Positions 36,631 to 48,707 of a stretch of 64,000 nt of DNA are shown here, piece after piece (the stretch's first letter is position 1; each line of letters opens with the position of its first letter). The DNA is from Erythroxylum novogranatense (Eukaryota; Streptophyta; Magnoliopsida; Malpighiales; Erythroxylaceae). The stretch lies in NCBI GenBank assembly GCA_029891385.1, contig CM057228.1:32882523-32946522 (forward strand), in the 5' to 3' direction. The notes under the pieces are model-generated. The model saw only the letters and a program-made list of their open reading frames with translations, made no database searches and had not been told where the DNA came from. Both the position numbers and the translations under genes were made by a program.

Positions 36631-36890
36631 ATTACAAAAGAAAATACCAAACTTATCTTAATTTTATAATCCTAACCCCAAAGTTTAAAAAGTCATTAAA
36701 TGTTAACCTTCATGTTAACAAGCTAACATAACACGTCACATCATCTTTTTGTATATTTATGAGGTTGCCATGTATATAATATTTTCTAAATAATTAATAT
36801 ATTTTATTAAATACTAAATTGTAAACCTAATTTTGCTAAATACCTTAAACAAATTCGGTGTGAATTTTATTTGGTATTTTTCTGCTTAGT
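36631..36890. mobile_element. Possible MITE of about 250 bp
   Basis: AGAAAATACCAAAC at 36639-36652 is matched by its inverse TTTGGTATTTTTCT at 36870-36883. The start, GGTAAATTACAAAAG, resembles a common plant repeat edge. No target duplication was confirmed. It directly abuts the LINE relic. Confidence 0.3.
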
Positions 36891-38289
36891 TCACTATTGA
36901 TTATGGAGCTACAATTGTGATTGCTTTAGCCCTAGTTCTTTTGTTGTTTCTCTTCCTATCATTGCCTTGGTATGTTTATTATAATTGTGATTGCTTAATC
37001 TTTCTCTATATATTTTCTACTTTTACTTTCTTCCCCATTCCATCATGCTCCATTTTCAGTTTTTGATAGTCCAGTTGTGAAGTTGTTGCATTTAATTTTT
37101 CATTTATCCTTCAACTACATACCCAAAAAAGGAGATTATTTTTTTCAACTTCATTCCAATTTTTTGTCATTAGTTGATAAAAAAGATTAGTATTAGCTAA
37201 TAGTATTAGATTTTAAGATTACACATGCTAAATGATTTTGTCATTTGATATATGATTATACCAATTAAGAACTTATGATATATGTTGATGGTAATCTAGT
37301 TATAGTCGATGACATGTATTATAGGAAATTATTACTGTTACAAGTGCGGGAAATGTTTTATCACTATTATGCTTTCCCACCCTCTCTCCGAGTATGAACT
37401 GTAATGGATTTTGATGTCTAACTGATTTATGGTTTTGGCTTCTTATTATGATAACCGAAACTAGAGTAGTACCTTTTCTGTCTGAACAACTTTGAAAATA
37501 TTTTTACCATTATAGTGGGCCAAAAATTTTTCCCATCTTTTCGATTTTTTCAAATTATTGGTTGTCCAAAGGAAAATTTTAAAGGAGTATTATAAATACT
37601 CCACCTTTAAGTTCACAGTAATCTTACTACCAATTATTGATAATTATACAACAGTAATTGGTGGTAATAACACTCAGATCACTACTTTTTGGGGCTACCA
37701 AAAATGGATAATACCTTAAGAATTTTAATTTTTATTGATATTACAAAATAAGTTGACTTTTGTTTTATCAATACTTAGAAATCTCTATTTGTCATATAGT
37801 TTCTTAAGTTTTTATTTAATATATTAATATGATGCAAATACTATGATAAATAAATAAACAAAGAAGTTTTGGATACACTTATTGAATAAAAAGTTTTGGT
37901 TCTGACCTAGATTATCTATACTCCAATCATATTCAGTTCTAAATTGTTTTTCTTATTTGAATTAAAATTTTAAACTAACAAAATTTCATTAAAACATTTG
38001 TTTAAGTTTCCTTAATTTTTGTTCAAAGAATAATAAGTATAACAAAGTTTGTTCAATCACAAGTAATTCATATGTTGTATGCACCCCCCTTTAATGGTGT
38101 TAGACCATTTCCTTTTCATTATTATGAAAATTTTAAAATTATTTCGAATCTATAAACTTGTTCTCTAACTTTAAAGGAGTCAAAGTTTCATGCATAACAC
38201 TAGTGCTCCTGATTTTGATGTTACTTCAATCGTTAAATTCTATCATTATACCTAGTGTTGGTTATAATGAGAAATAATAGAACCTTTAT
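36891..38289. other. AT-rich region with no recognised feature
   Basis: About 1.4 kb of AT-rich DNA. I see no ORF with a coding signature, no terminal repeats and no RNA gene. It is probably very old repeat or unique intergenic DNA. Confidence 0.5.
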
Positions 38290-39132
38290 TACTACAAGAG
38301 AACTCTAAAATAGCGACAGAATCTTAGCGACAGTATAGAAACCGTAGGCAATTACCGACAAAAATAGTATAGACGTCGGTAATGTTATTTAGAAATATGA
38401 CTTTGGCATAAAATTCCGTCACTAAATTCGGACGAAAAGATTTACCGATGGCTACTTCCATCAGTAAATCGATCGGTAAAAATTAATTTTATTCGTCGTC
38501 TTTTAACTCTAACATAATGATGTCATTCCAGCTGAAGGGTTTAAAAGTTTAAATGATTAGCAAAACGACATCATATAGGTTTTTAACCATACGACATCGT
38601 TTTGTTAAAGTTTTAAACGTACCAAAACGACATCGTATAGATTTTAGACTATACGACGTCGTACAGGTTTTAAACTATACGACATCGTTTTCTTAAAGTT
38701 TTAATCATTTAAATGATTATCAAAACGACATCGTATAAGTTTTAAATCATACGACGTCATTTTGTTAAAGTTTGAAATGTTTAAATGATAACCAAAACGA
38801 CATCGTATATGTTTTAAACCATATGATGTCATCATGCTAAAACTTGAAACGTTTACATGATAACCAAAATGACGTCGTATAGGTTTTAAACCATACGACG
38901 TCATTTTGTTAAAGTTTTAAACATTTAAAACTTTAACAAAACAATGTCGTATGCTTTAAAACCTATACAAAGTTGTTTTGGTAATCATTTAAACGTTTAA
39001 ATGATAATCAAAATGACGTTGTTTGGTTTTAAACCAAAATGATGTCGTTTTGGTTATCATTTATCATTTAAACCACCCGAAGCCCTCCCCTCCATCCTAT
39101 GCTTGCGCCCGCACCCGCACCTGCGCCGGCAT
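38290..39132 (+). mobile_element. CACTA-type transposon end with palindromic subterminal repeats
   Basis: TACTACAAGAGAACTC at 38290 matches the plant CACTA terminus CACTACAAGAAAA with a decayed first base. Next come AGCGACAGAAT, CCGTCACTAAATTC and CGATCGGTAAA, typical CACTA subterminal motifs. From 38562 the motif AAAACGACATCGTAT recurs at 38562, 38624, 38722, 38794 and 38866 in alternating orientation with its complement. The last three starts are 72 bp apart. The matching right terminus is not in the window; element D begins at 39133. No transposase is visible. Confidence 0.65.
38562..39060. repeat. Alternating inverted repeats around ACGACRTCGT
   Basis: AAAACGACATCGTAT alternates with ATACGACGTCATTTTG, separated by GTTTTAAACC and TTTAAATGAT spacers, so each 72-bp unit can fold into a hairpin. 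The short minus ORF at 38701-38904 shows the same period as 24 residues and is not a gene. Confidence 0.8.
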
Positions 39133-41784
39133 TGTTAGACCCCGTTTCTAGAGCCCAACATCGGACATGGCATCATGAAGCTTGAAAGTAGAGGAAGGCT
39201 CAGAATTTGGAAATTTAAAAGAAAATTCCTTTGGAAGAAAATACGGGCTTCGCCGCGATGAAGATATGAGAGAAAACTTCAATGACCCTTTGGGTCAATT
39301 TCAACATGGCGACAAGTATAACTTCTCCGCAGCGAAGTCGTCACAAGAAAAGCAGAATTTCCTTCGAGACAATTACACCGAGGTGAACTCTTGGCTTCAC
39401 CACGACAAAAATCCCTGTAGCAGAACCCATAAACCAAAACTACCTATCTTACTAAAAGCCAACTTAAAAACCTTCAACCACATTCATCAATTCAACCTAA
39501 AAACAAAATGGATAAGAACCTAATCCCAAACAAGTTTTCAAAATCTTAATCTCATTTCCATAATCAAATACTTTGCTAAAACACGAAAAATCATAGACAA
39601 ATCCAAACACATATTTCATTAATATCAAAAGTAAAAGTTTTACAAAGCTTTAATGGCATTTCAAGCCACAAATAAATCATTTGCATCATAATCCAAAAAT
39701 ACAAAAGTATACTTGAAATGTAGCTAAAGCCTTAAATTCCCAAAAATCTAACTTAAAAATACAAAAGTGTGTCAATTTGGAGTGATACCGTAACTCTTAA
39801 CCTACTTAATCTCTTGCTCATCAGCTGAATAAGGGGAAGAATAGGGGTGAGTTTAAAGCTCGTGGGTAACAAATTTATAATTGAGAAACAAGCAAAAACC
39901 ATTTTCAAAACTCATTGCCATTATACATTTTGGAAACCATAGTAATTTCGCATGAAAAATCACCAAACACTTATTTCTCAAAATTCTTAATTTATCAAAC
40001 AATTCATGAGCAGTTATAAATCATGTATGCATCAAACTTGTTAACACTTCATAACCACATAAGCACATCAGAATGGTTTAGGTGGATCCAAAAATAAAAT
40101 GTACTACACATTTCCATATAATGGTCCTGTGTAGCTATGAACAGAATGTACCAACGCAATCCCACTTAATGCTCTTGCAAAGTCGTGAACTTATGGGAGT
40201 CCGTAAAGGAGCTCAGTGTCACTAGCGGGCAGGCGGGAGAAGCTTTTTGTCAAAGTACACTTGACTTAACTTAAGGAACCACCATAAACCCACATAACAT
40301 GTATTTCATGACTTGCAAAATATATTGTCCATAAAGGCACTATTTCAAAAACATTATTCTTTTAACATTTTGCCATAAAGACATCTTTCATAAACATAAT
40401 TGTCTATGAACATGAAATATGTCACATGCATTTCCATCAACCAAATTCATATACCAATATATAACAATTTCTCAAGTCATTCAAAAGCAATAATGCAACA
40501 ATTATAAAGCAATTGAAAACATTTAATTCTCTTTCCTTTGAAGACATATCATGGCTTATTACTCAATTATAAATATGTAACCCACATTGAATTCCTTGCT
40601 TAAACCTTGCTCAACGAGACCTCTCTCCTTCTCCTCTTGCCTTTCTTAATTTCCTTGAACAATAACAAAAATTGCCATTCAATAGGTATACAATTTGAGG
40701 ACCCATATATATAGCATATTCACTAAGATCAAATCTAAATACTCAAACTCTTCCAGAAGTCCAATCCTTTGCGTCAATTTTTCATGATCATTCAGATCAG
40801 GTAAATGAAAAAATTTGATAATACTTTCTGGTCAAAAAATGTTCCTCATTGTCTTAGTTTTCTAATGACACCAAATCATTCAATTTGGTTTAGTACTCTA
40901 AAAGTTATGGCCCAATCATTTTTGGGTTATTCCTATACTAACACAATATTCTATGTTCAACTTCCATTCAAAAATTGATATCCTTAAAGACTTAATTAAA
41001 ACTCCATTTTATCAGAAAAATTGTAGTTCTATGTCTCTAGTTTACACCAAATTAAAAATTATCTCATTTGAATAACTACATAAATTTTATGCCTAAAATT
41101 TTAAAGTATGTTCTGTGCTGGAAAGTTGAGTTTGCCGCAGCGAATTTTCGCAAAACCCGAAGTTCACCATGGTGAACTTGTCCATAAACATGCTCCGAGA
41201 ACATGTTTTGCCATTTTTTTCCAACTTTTTACTTCCCACTTTTCATATATAACTCATATTAACCCTAAACTATCTCTTCTACTTCATTTCAACCAAATAC
41301 CATTTACAAATACATCATAATCTATCTTTGATCATTAAGCCTAAAAGAGAACATTTGCCTATACCACTTATCAACAACTTTCTACCCATATTCAACATAA
41401 CTTACCTGTTGAAGCTTCAAATTCTTCAATCTCTTCAAGAATCTCCAAAACCTTATCTTTTCTCTTCTTTTTCTCCTCTTCCACGACACTCTCCTTCTTT
41501 CTCTCTTCTCACTCACAATTTCTCTTCTTCTACACTCTTAATAATCATCAAATGTCCCTTTTTCCCTCCAATATAAACCTTATATCTTTTAACCTTAAAT
41601 GACTTTCCAATTTTTCCCTTGACACATTCTTACAACATTAACACTTAAATTCCATCAATCTATGCAATTAATCCTCCTAACATTGACATGCTAATTAAAC
41701 TCCAAATAAAATGATTTATATAACAAGACCAAAAAATTTAATCAAATCATGCTTAATAAAATAAAAAAAATTTAGGTCCCAACA
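39128..41784 (-). mobile_element. 3' LTR of gypsy element D (2652 bp)
   Basis: The LTR is 39133-41784. On the plus strand it starts TGTTAGACCCCGTTTC and ends TTAGGTCCCAACA. It sits next to a polypurine tract, which fixes the minus orientation. The target duplication would be GGCAT (39128-39132); its partner lies outside the window. CpG-rich self-complementary pieces lie at 39244-39420 and near 41139-41179. ORFs such as 39182-39523 are not supported as genes. Confidence 0.85.
41160..41179. repeat. Perfect 20-bp palindrome in the D LTR
   Basis: AAGTTCACCATGGTGAACTT equals its own reverse complement. It lies 20 bp after GCCGCAGCGAATTTTCGC, another self-complementary piece. Confidence 0.95.
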
Positions 41785-41798
41785 TTTCTCCCCCTCAT
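41785..41798 (-). promoter_or_regulatory. Polypurine tract of element D
   Basis: The minus strand reads TTATGAGGGGGAGAAA directly before the LTR start TGTTGGGACC. It follows the pol end TTTCGAGGACAAAATTC. Confidence 0.85.
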
Positions 41799-43347
41799 AA
41801 AAGAATTTTGTCCTCGAAATTATTACCTGAGTCATTGAAGAGGTGTGGATGCTTCTCTTCCATGACTTCCAAAGGCTTCCATGTGGCCTTTTCCACCAAA
41901 TGGTTTCTCCATAGGACTTTTACTAGTTGAACCGTCTTATTCCTAAGGACCTTTCCTTGGTGTTCAAGATCTCAACTGGAGTCTCCTCATAAGTTAGATC
42001 GTTTCTCAACTGAACCTTAATGGTCTGAATAATGTGGGATGGATCCGATCTATATCTCCTCAACATGGAAACATGAAAAATGCCATGTATTTGTGACAAT
42101 TTTAGGGACAACATCAACCTATAGGCTAGCAGTCTAATCCTCTCAACAATCTCATAAGGACCTACATATCTCGGGCTCAACTTGCCCTTCTTGCCAAACC
42201 TCATGACTTCTTCGTAAGGAGATATCTTAAGGAAAAATTTCTCACCCACTTCATACTCCATCTCCTTTCGGTGTGCATCAGTATAGCTCTTCATTCTATC
42301 CTGAGCTACTTTAAACCGTTGCTTTACTAAATTTATCTTGTCAACTGTCATCTGCAGTAACTCTGGCCTGATCAGTTTCCTTTCTCTTTCTTCGCCCCAA
42401 CATATCAAAGTTCTACACCTCCTTCCATACAGTGTTTCATAAGGAGCCATCTGAATGCTCAAATAGTACGAATTATTGTAAACAAATTTGACCAACGGCA
42501 AATGTTCATCCCAAACTCCCTTGAAATCCATCACATATGTCCTGAGTATTCTCTCAAGGGTCCAAATGGTCCTCTCAGATGGACCATCTATCTAGGGATG
42601 AAAAGCAGTGCTAAAATTCAGCTTGGTTCCTAAAGCTTCTTGTAAGCTTCCCTAGAATCTCGAAGTGAATCGAGGATCCCTATCAAAAATATAGAATCTG
42701 GAATCCCATGTAATCTTACTATCTCATTAATGTACTTCTTGGCTAACACATACAGAGAATCAATCTATTTAATTGTCAAAAAATGGGCTAATTTCGTCAA
42801 ATGATCAACAATAACCCATATGGCATCATGTTTCCTACTGGTCTTGGGCAAACCTATTAAAAAATATATGGTTACTCTTTGTCACTTGCTCTCAGGAATA
42901 GACAATGGCCTTAACTTGTCTGAAGGTGCCTGGTGTTCAACCTTGACTTATTGACACACTAGAAACTTATTTGCATATTCTGCTACATTCCTTTTCATGC
43001 CTTTCTACTAGAAATGCTCTCTTAAATCTCTATACATCCTGATGTTACTTGGGTGCATAGCATAAGGCACATTGTGTGCCTCATCCAGTATCTCATTCTT
43101 CACCTCCTTGACATTCAGGATACAAAGCCTATTTTCGACTGTTATGAGTCCATCATCCCTCACTACCACTTCAGACTTCTTGTTATTCTGAATTTCTTTT
43201 CGAAGCTTGTTTAATTCTGCATCCTGTGCCTGTAACTCCCTAACTTTCTCCCTAAGTATTGGTCTTACTCAGAAGTTAGCAATAATGCAAATGGTTCCTC
43301 CTGTCTCAAGCTTATCTTAAACATAGCCATTTCTTCCAATGAAGGTA
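41799..43347 (-). pseudogene. Element D gypsy integrase and chromodomain
   Basis: On the minus strand: a decayed H2C2 domain near 43000 (EAHNVPYAMHP, then KFLVC, where the first Cys ligand is Phe); RPLSIPESK-stop-QRVTIYFLIGLP, where the first catalytic Asp has become Tyr; DAIWVIVDHLTKLAHF; LQEALGTKLNFSTAFHP, then a stop where Gln is expected, IDGPSERTIWTLE with the third catalytic Glu; and a long open stretch 42534-41923 ending in FHVSMLRRYRSDPSHI and the chromodomain start. A frameshift near 41950 separates VLRNKTVQLVKVLWRNH and KATWKPLEVMEEKHPHLF. The piece is joined to 48065-48702 across solo LTR A4. Confidence 0.88.
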
Positions 43348-46300
43348 GATAATGTAACACCCCAACTCCCACAAGACCCGATCCTGACATCGATGGTGAT
43401 ATTCGATTCCGTGCCCCGCAAGGGTGGCGTGCTACATCACTCAGTCAAAACTCAGTATAAATTTTTTTTTAAAACATACACATATATTATATATTATGCG
43501 GAAAATAATTTACATAAACCATCATCGGAAATTTCAATGACCACGGGGACCCTTTTTATAAATACAATTTCATTCTGTTTGTTGCCATCACAACATGACC
43601 TGATCATGATTAATACAAAAATTCAGAAAAATACATTTATATCAGACACTAATGCAGACGCGAACTGATCCCAACCTCTTTTCTCACTCATACGTGGTTG
43701 TTATACACCCGTTGCCTAACGGGGTATTCTTCTGGGTCCTGAAAAAAAGAATTACAAATTTTGGGTGAGTTTTGCGAACTTAGTGAGGTAACCATCATCG
43801 ATGGTTCACTCAATTCATGCAACTCATCAATTCACATAACATATATTTTCATTGTTGCATGTCTGATCACATTTCACAATTTCACTTGAGTACAGACAAT
43901 TGATGTATTTCATTCGATTAGACATTCATAAACAATTGATTTCATACAACACGTAATCATAATACAATTGTTTCATAATGTACTTTCAGAAATACCACAT
44001 GATTGGTACTACAGAAGCATAAGGTATTTTGCCTTTCACTCAATCCAAATGATCAAATCAAATGCATATGACACACGTATGTGACACTTTTTTTTCATTT
44101 ATTGTGGTGTTGTCACCGAGCGACTGTACTGTCCCAATATGGGTGCATTAATCGTTGAGCCTGAGGCTCTGAACTGTCCCAATATGGGCGCATTAATCGT
44201 TGAGCCCGAGGCTCTGAATCACTGTGGGGCTCGAGGCCCAAATACAAACGTTGAGCCTGTAGCTCTCGGTGACTGCTCCGGTCACAACTGTTATTAACTG
44301 GTCATGCCTTGTATGCATGGAATGCATAAGTCAAAATGAAACCATATCAACATCACAATCATTCCCAATTATAACATTCAACCAATTAGTTCACAATTTT
44401 TCACATTAAAATCACACTCATATTTAATCACATTTAAAACACAGAGTTCCCAAATTCTCAGACAACGGCACTTCTATATCATAATCTCCAAATACATCGG
44501 ACACCTTCGGTCCGGATTCCAGTTATAAACAAACGCACAAGCCTACCATTATTCTCCACAGAGTTATAAGCACAAAATAATAAACAAATAATAATTGAGA
44601 AACCATCTAGGTCACTCACAAATAGCTTCCGAGCTAATGCCAGGAAGTCTCGGCAACATCCGTGGAATGACGTTCCAACTGTGCCTCTATAACAATCAAA
44701 ATATTCACATGTTACCAAATGCACAATTAGAAATATTAAATAATGCACATGTAGCAATTTAGATGTGTACAATGCATGTTCGTGACATTCCCGGTACCAT
44801 TCCATAATTCACATCACAAAATATTTCCCTATGTCTTAGGAACTCATAGACACTAAAATTTCTCAATTTGGACCTCTATAGGTCCGGATATTGCCAAAAT
44901 TTAATCAATTCTCTCACTTGGATTCAATCCCTAAATTTCAATTAAATCCCACAAGTCCACAATTTCACATGGAGAGGTAGATAATTTTCTTATGAATCCG
45001 ACGCCTCGAGAACCAGGTCAATCGGAGGTCGGATGACGAAGATATATGCAAAAGAAGCTTTAGGACAAAACAAAAGACAAGAGAGTTTGCACTTATTTCC
45101 CCCTCTTCCACCATCTGAATTTCTAACATGCATAACTCTGTACACACTTATCTAAAAATTACAAACAAGATCTCATTGGAAAGGTAATAAGAAATCCTAC
45201 AGGTTCCTTTAAGGACACTTGAACCAATTTCACCCCTAAGGGTGTCAAAAATTCAATCAAAGTTCCTACCTAACCATAAGGTCCCAAAACATAACAACAT
45301 TTTTCCAAAGACCATAACTTCTCATTCCTTTTACCAAAAATTCCAAGTTTTATGCCAAAAGAAAGATCCAAACGTGATCTACAAATTTCATGAACAATTT
45401 GGAAGCAAATTCAATCTCTAAACAACTCAAATTCTCAATCAAAAGTTCTGCCCATAAATGACCCCCTGAACAGTCACACAATCTTTCAAAAATCATAACT
45501 CCTTACCAAAATGTCCAAAAAAATGCATAATTTATATCAATAAAAAGATCAGACAACATAATACAACTCTCATGAAGGACTTGGAAGGTAATTACATTTC
45601 TAACTAGGTCAATTTCTTCCATGACGGTGGCTGCCCTGTTAAAGCTTGTTAACTAACAGATGACCTGAATCAGATTCATTCTTGCAAAATCCATAACTCA
45701 CAATTTGTACATCTAAAAATAGCATATTATGCACCATTTTAAAGCTAAAAAATTCATATACAACTTTCCAGAAGACCATTTGAGCTAATTAACATCACAA
45801 CAGTCCAGAATTTAGCTTCAATGCATAATCACCACAAACCTTATACTTAACACATTTTCCAAAGACTAAGCATATTAACACCCAAAAGTCAACAGATCAA
45901 GACTTTCAACCTAGATATCGAAAAATTTCATACTTAGTGGCGATGCAAAGATAATAAGACCATATTCAAGTTTCATGAAGAGCTTGAAATTTAATAACAC
46001 CTCTAAGGGTGTCAAAATTGCACTCAAAGATACTGCCTAGTCACACATTTACCATAACAGTGCAACACTTTTCCAAAAATCATAACTTTTCATCCCCTTT
46101 GCCAAAAATTCCATACCATATAGCAATAAAAAGCTCAGACAATATACTATAATTCTCAAGAGGGACTTAAAACCAAATTCCAAATCTAACTAGGTCAAAT
46201 CCTCTCATTAATATGGCTGTCCTGTTAGGGTTTATGAAATCAGTATTTAACCTAAACCATAACAATACTTTACAAATTTATATCTTCCAATCCTTACATC

Positions 46301-47374
46301 CAAATTTTGCATATAATACCTCATTAGAAAGATACAACAATCCTATACAACTTTCTAGAAGGTCACTTGAGCCAATTTTACCCTTAACAGTTCAAAATTA
46401 ACACCAGAACACAAAAAAGCACAAAACCTATACACTTAGAGCCACTTGCACACAAAACACGTTTTGGGTTGAATTACCACCTGAACATTAACAAACCATA
46501 ACTTTAACCTATAACTCAAAAAAATTCATACTTAGTGGAGTTAGAAAGATAACAAGTACATATTCAACTTTCACGAAGACCAAATTAGCAAATTCAATCC
46601 AAATCAACCTAAACAAAATCAACAAAATTTCAGGTTATAAGGTTCGGATTACTGTTCATACAACACTTAACAATTCACTTTCCAAGCAAAATTTAAAACC
46701 CTTAAAGTCAGAATTGGACAAAACGTCCTTCATATGAAATCTAGCCATACTTCTTAAGTTTAATTTAAACTAAACCTCATCTCAATTGCTTGATTGTACG
46801 AAAAGTTATGGCAAAAACAAATGAAACATGTACAACTTCAATTTTCCAGCTTTTAACACCTAAACCAAATCCTATCATTCCAACACCACTTCTATACCAC
46901 TTTTCATTCAATTCACTCCACATATCACCTATTACTCACTCACATCCTATCCTTGGACATAAGTCCACAAATTTCAGTACACACACACCCCATCATCCAT
47001 CATGTTCTACACTAATCTTTAAGCACAATTTCACTTCCAATCATCTTAAATATCTCTACTTACATTCATCCAATTCCACCTCATCAATCATCAATCAACC
47101 CTCAATTTAACAAACAAAGTACCTACCCAATATATACCAACACAATTCTCATACAATTTGTTGCACAATTATCACAATTAAAGCATTAACAACAAAACAA
47201 GATAAAAACACAATCTTACCTAATCAAGCTTCAATTTCTTCCAACCCCCAAATTCTCTTCCCTTCACCATATACACGATCATCATCACTTGCAAAGGGTA
47301 GAGGTTTAGGTTGGGATTTTTTTTTTGAACACATGAAGAGAAATATAAGAGCTTTTGTGTGGGCGGAGGTTAAC

Positions 47375-47405
<31 letters not shown>

Positions 47406-48064
47406 AGCCATCGAAGAAGAAGGAAGAGAGGAGCTACGTTGGAGGCTTTCACTTTAAAACACCACTTTAAACACCAAACACTTTATAAAAGAGGAAGCTT
47501 CGTGAAAGATGAGTCAAGAATGAAGAAAAGTCTATTTAATTAACTAAAAGTGGCATGGTAGGCAAGTGACATGTGTCACTTGCCACATGTCACCCACTCG
47601 TATTTTCACTTAATTTCCTTCCAATTTCTAATCCAATTTTTCTCCAAATTCCAATGGCTCAAAGTAATAAATCCTAAAATCATGTATCTAATTTTTCAGT
47701 GCCATTGGACAGTCATTTTTAATACCAAAAACCAAATCAGTCTGTCACTTGTCAATTTTTTCGGTCCGAAAAGGTATCCTGAAAATTTTCCAGAAAATTT
47801 TCTAAAATTCCACAAAAATGAAAAACACAAAAAAATCCTCTCCAAATTGATTTTCAAGCACTAAATCATAAGTTTCTCACAATAACACATATGCCGGGAA
47901 ATGTCATGAATGCATGTACAATCATGTGCATATACAAAAATTACAATTTATGCATATATGGAGGCCATATTATGCATGAACATGCCAAGACTAGTTTACA
48001 CACTCATAATCCGTCCCGAATTATCATTTTACCCTTCCCATCAGTGATGGGATGTTACAGATAA
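43348..48064 (-). mobile_element. Solo gypsy LTR A4 (4707 bp) with GATAA duplication
   Basis: The LTR is 43353-48059. On the plus strand it starts TGTAACACCCCAAC and ends TGGGATGTTACA. GATAA flanks it at 43348-43352 and 48060-48064. It splits the D pol gene between RNase H and integrase. It shares the hairpin CCCGTTGCCTAACGGG (43708-43723) and the CATCATCGATGG block (43774-43808) with A1 and LARD-1, so it is an A-type LTR. A (GAA)n run near 47374 gives a spurious Arg-rich ORF. Other ORFs inside it have no coding signature. Confidence 0.92.
44128..44212. repeat. Duplicated ACTGTCCCAATATGGG unit in A4
   Basis: Two copies of ACTGTCCCAATATGGGYGCA followed by TTAATCGTTGAGCC lie about 46 bp apart. 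LARD-1 has one copy at the matching place (near 13190 and 20515). Confidence 0.85.
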
Positions 48065-48702
48065 ACTGTCTGAACATGGGTTATTAAGGATTTCGTACTC
48101 AAAGCATCCGCCACTACATTTGCCTTCCCTGGATGGTACTCAATCAATAAATCGTAATCCTTGAGCAACTCAATCCACCTTCTCTATCTTAAATTCAGCT
48201 CTTTCTGGCTCAGTAAGTACTTGAGACTTTTAAGGTTAGTAAAGATCCTCATCTGAACCCCATACAGATAATGCCTCCAAATTTTCAAGGTAAAGATTAC
48301 TGCTGCTAATTCCAGATCATGAGTCTGGTAATTCAACTCATAAGGCTTTAGTTGCCATGAAGCATAAGCTATCACCCTGTCTCCCTACATCAATATACAA
48401 CCTAAACCCTTTCTCGAAACATCACTGTAAACCGTATAACCCTCCTCTCCTATGGGCAAAGTCAGAATTGGAGCACTTGTCAATCTGTGCTTAAGTTCCT
48501 CAAAGTTTTTCTGGCATTCAATACTCTAGATAAACCTCTAATTCTTTCTCAATAATTTGGTCAGTGGAGCAGCTATCATAGAGAATCCTTCCACAAACCT
48601 CCTACAATAACTTGCCAGACCCAGAAAGCTCCTCACTTCTATCACTGTCTTTGCTGCATGCCAATTCACCACTGCTTCAAACTTCCTTAGATCAACATGT
48701 AC
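48065..48702 (-). pseudogene. Element D reverse transcriptase end and RNase H
   Basis: On the minus strand from 48702: GVHVDLRKFEAVVNW, then EVRSFLGLASYCRRFVEGFS, which is the RT connection; then the RNase H region with [20 protein letters not shown] and [34 protein letters not shown], then [16 protein letters not shown] stop follows NLR, as in A2. The piece joins the RT core at 61310 across element C, where ISKDG meets GVHVD with the CCCAT duplication, and joins the integrase across A4. It would degrade the RNA strand during reverse transcription but is inactive. Confidence 0.88.
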
Positions 48703-48707
48703 CCCAT

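Noticed and set aside
44479..44805. 108-aa minus ORF in solo LTR A4
   Set aside because: It lies in LTR DNA, is not kept in the related LTRs, and shows no domain.
47355..47543. Arg-rich short ORF
   Set aside because: It is made by a (GAA)n-type microsatellite inside solo LTR A4.
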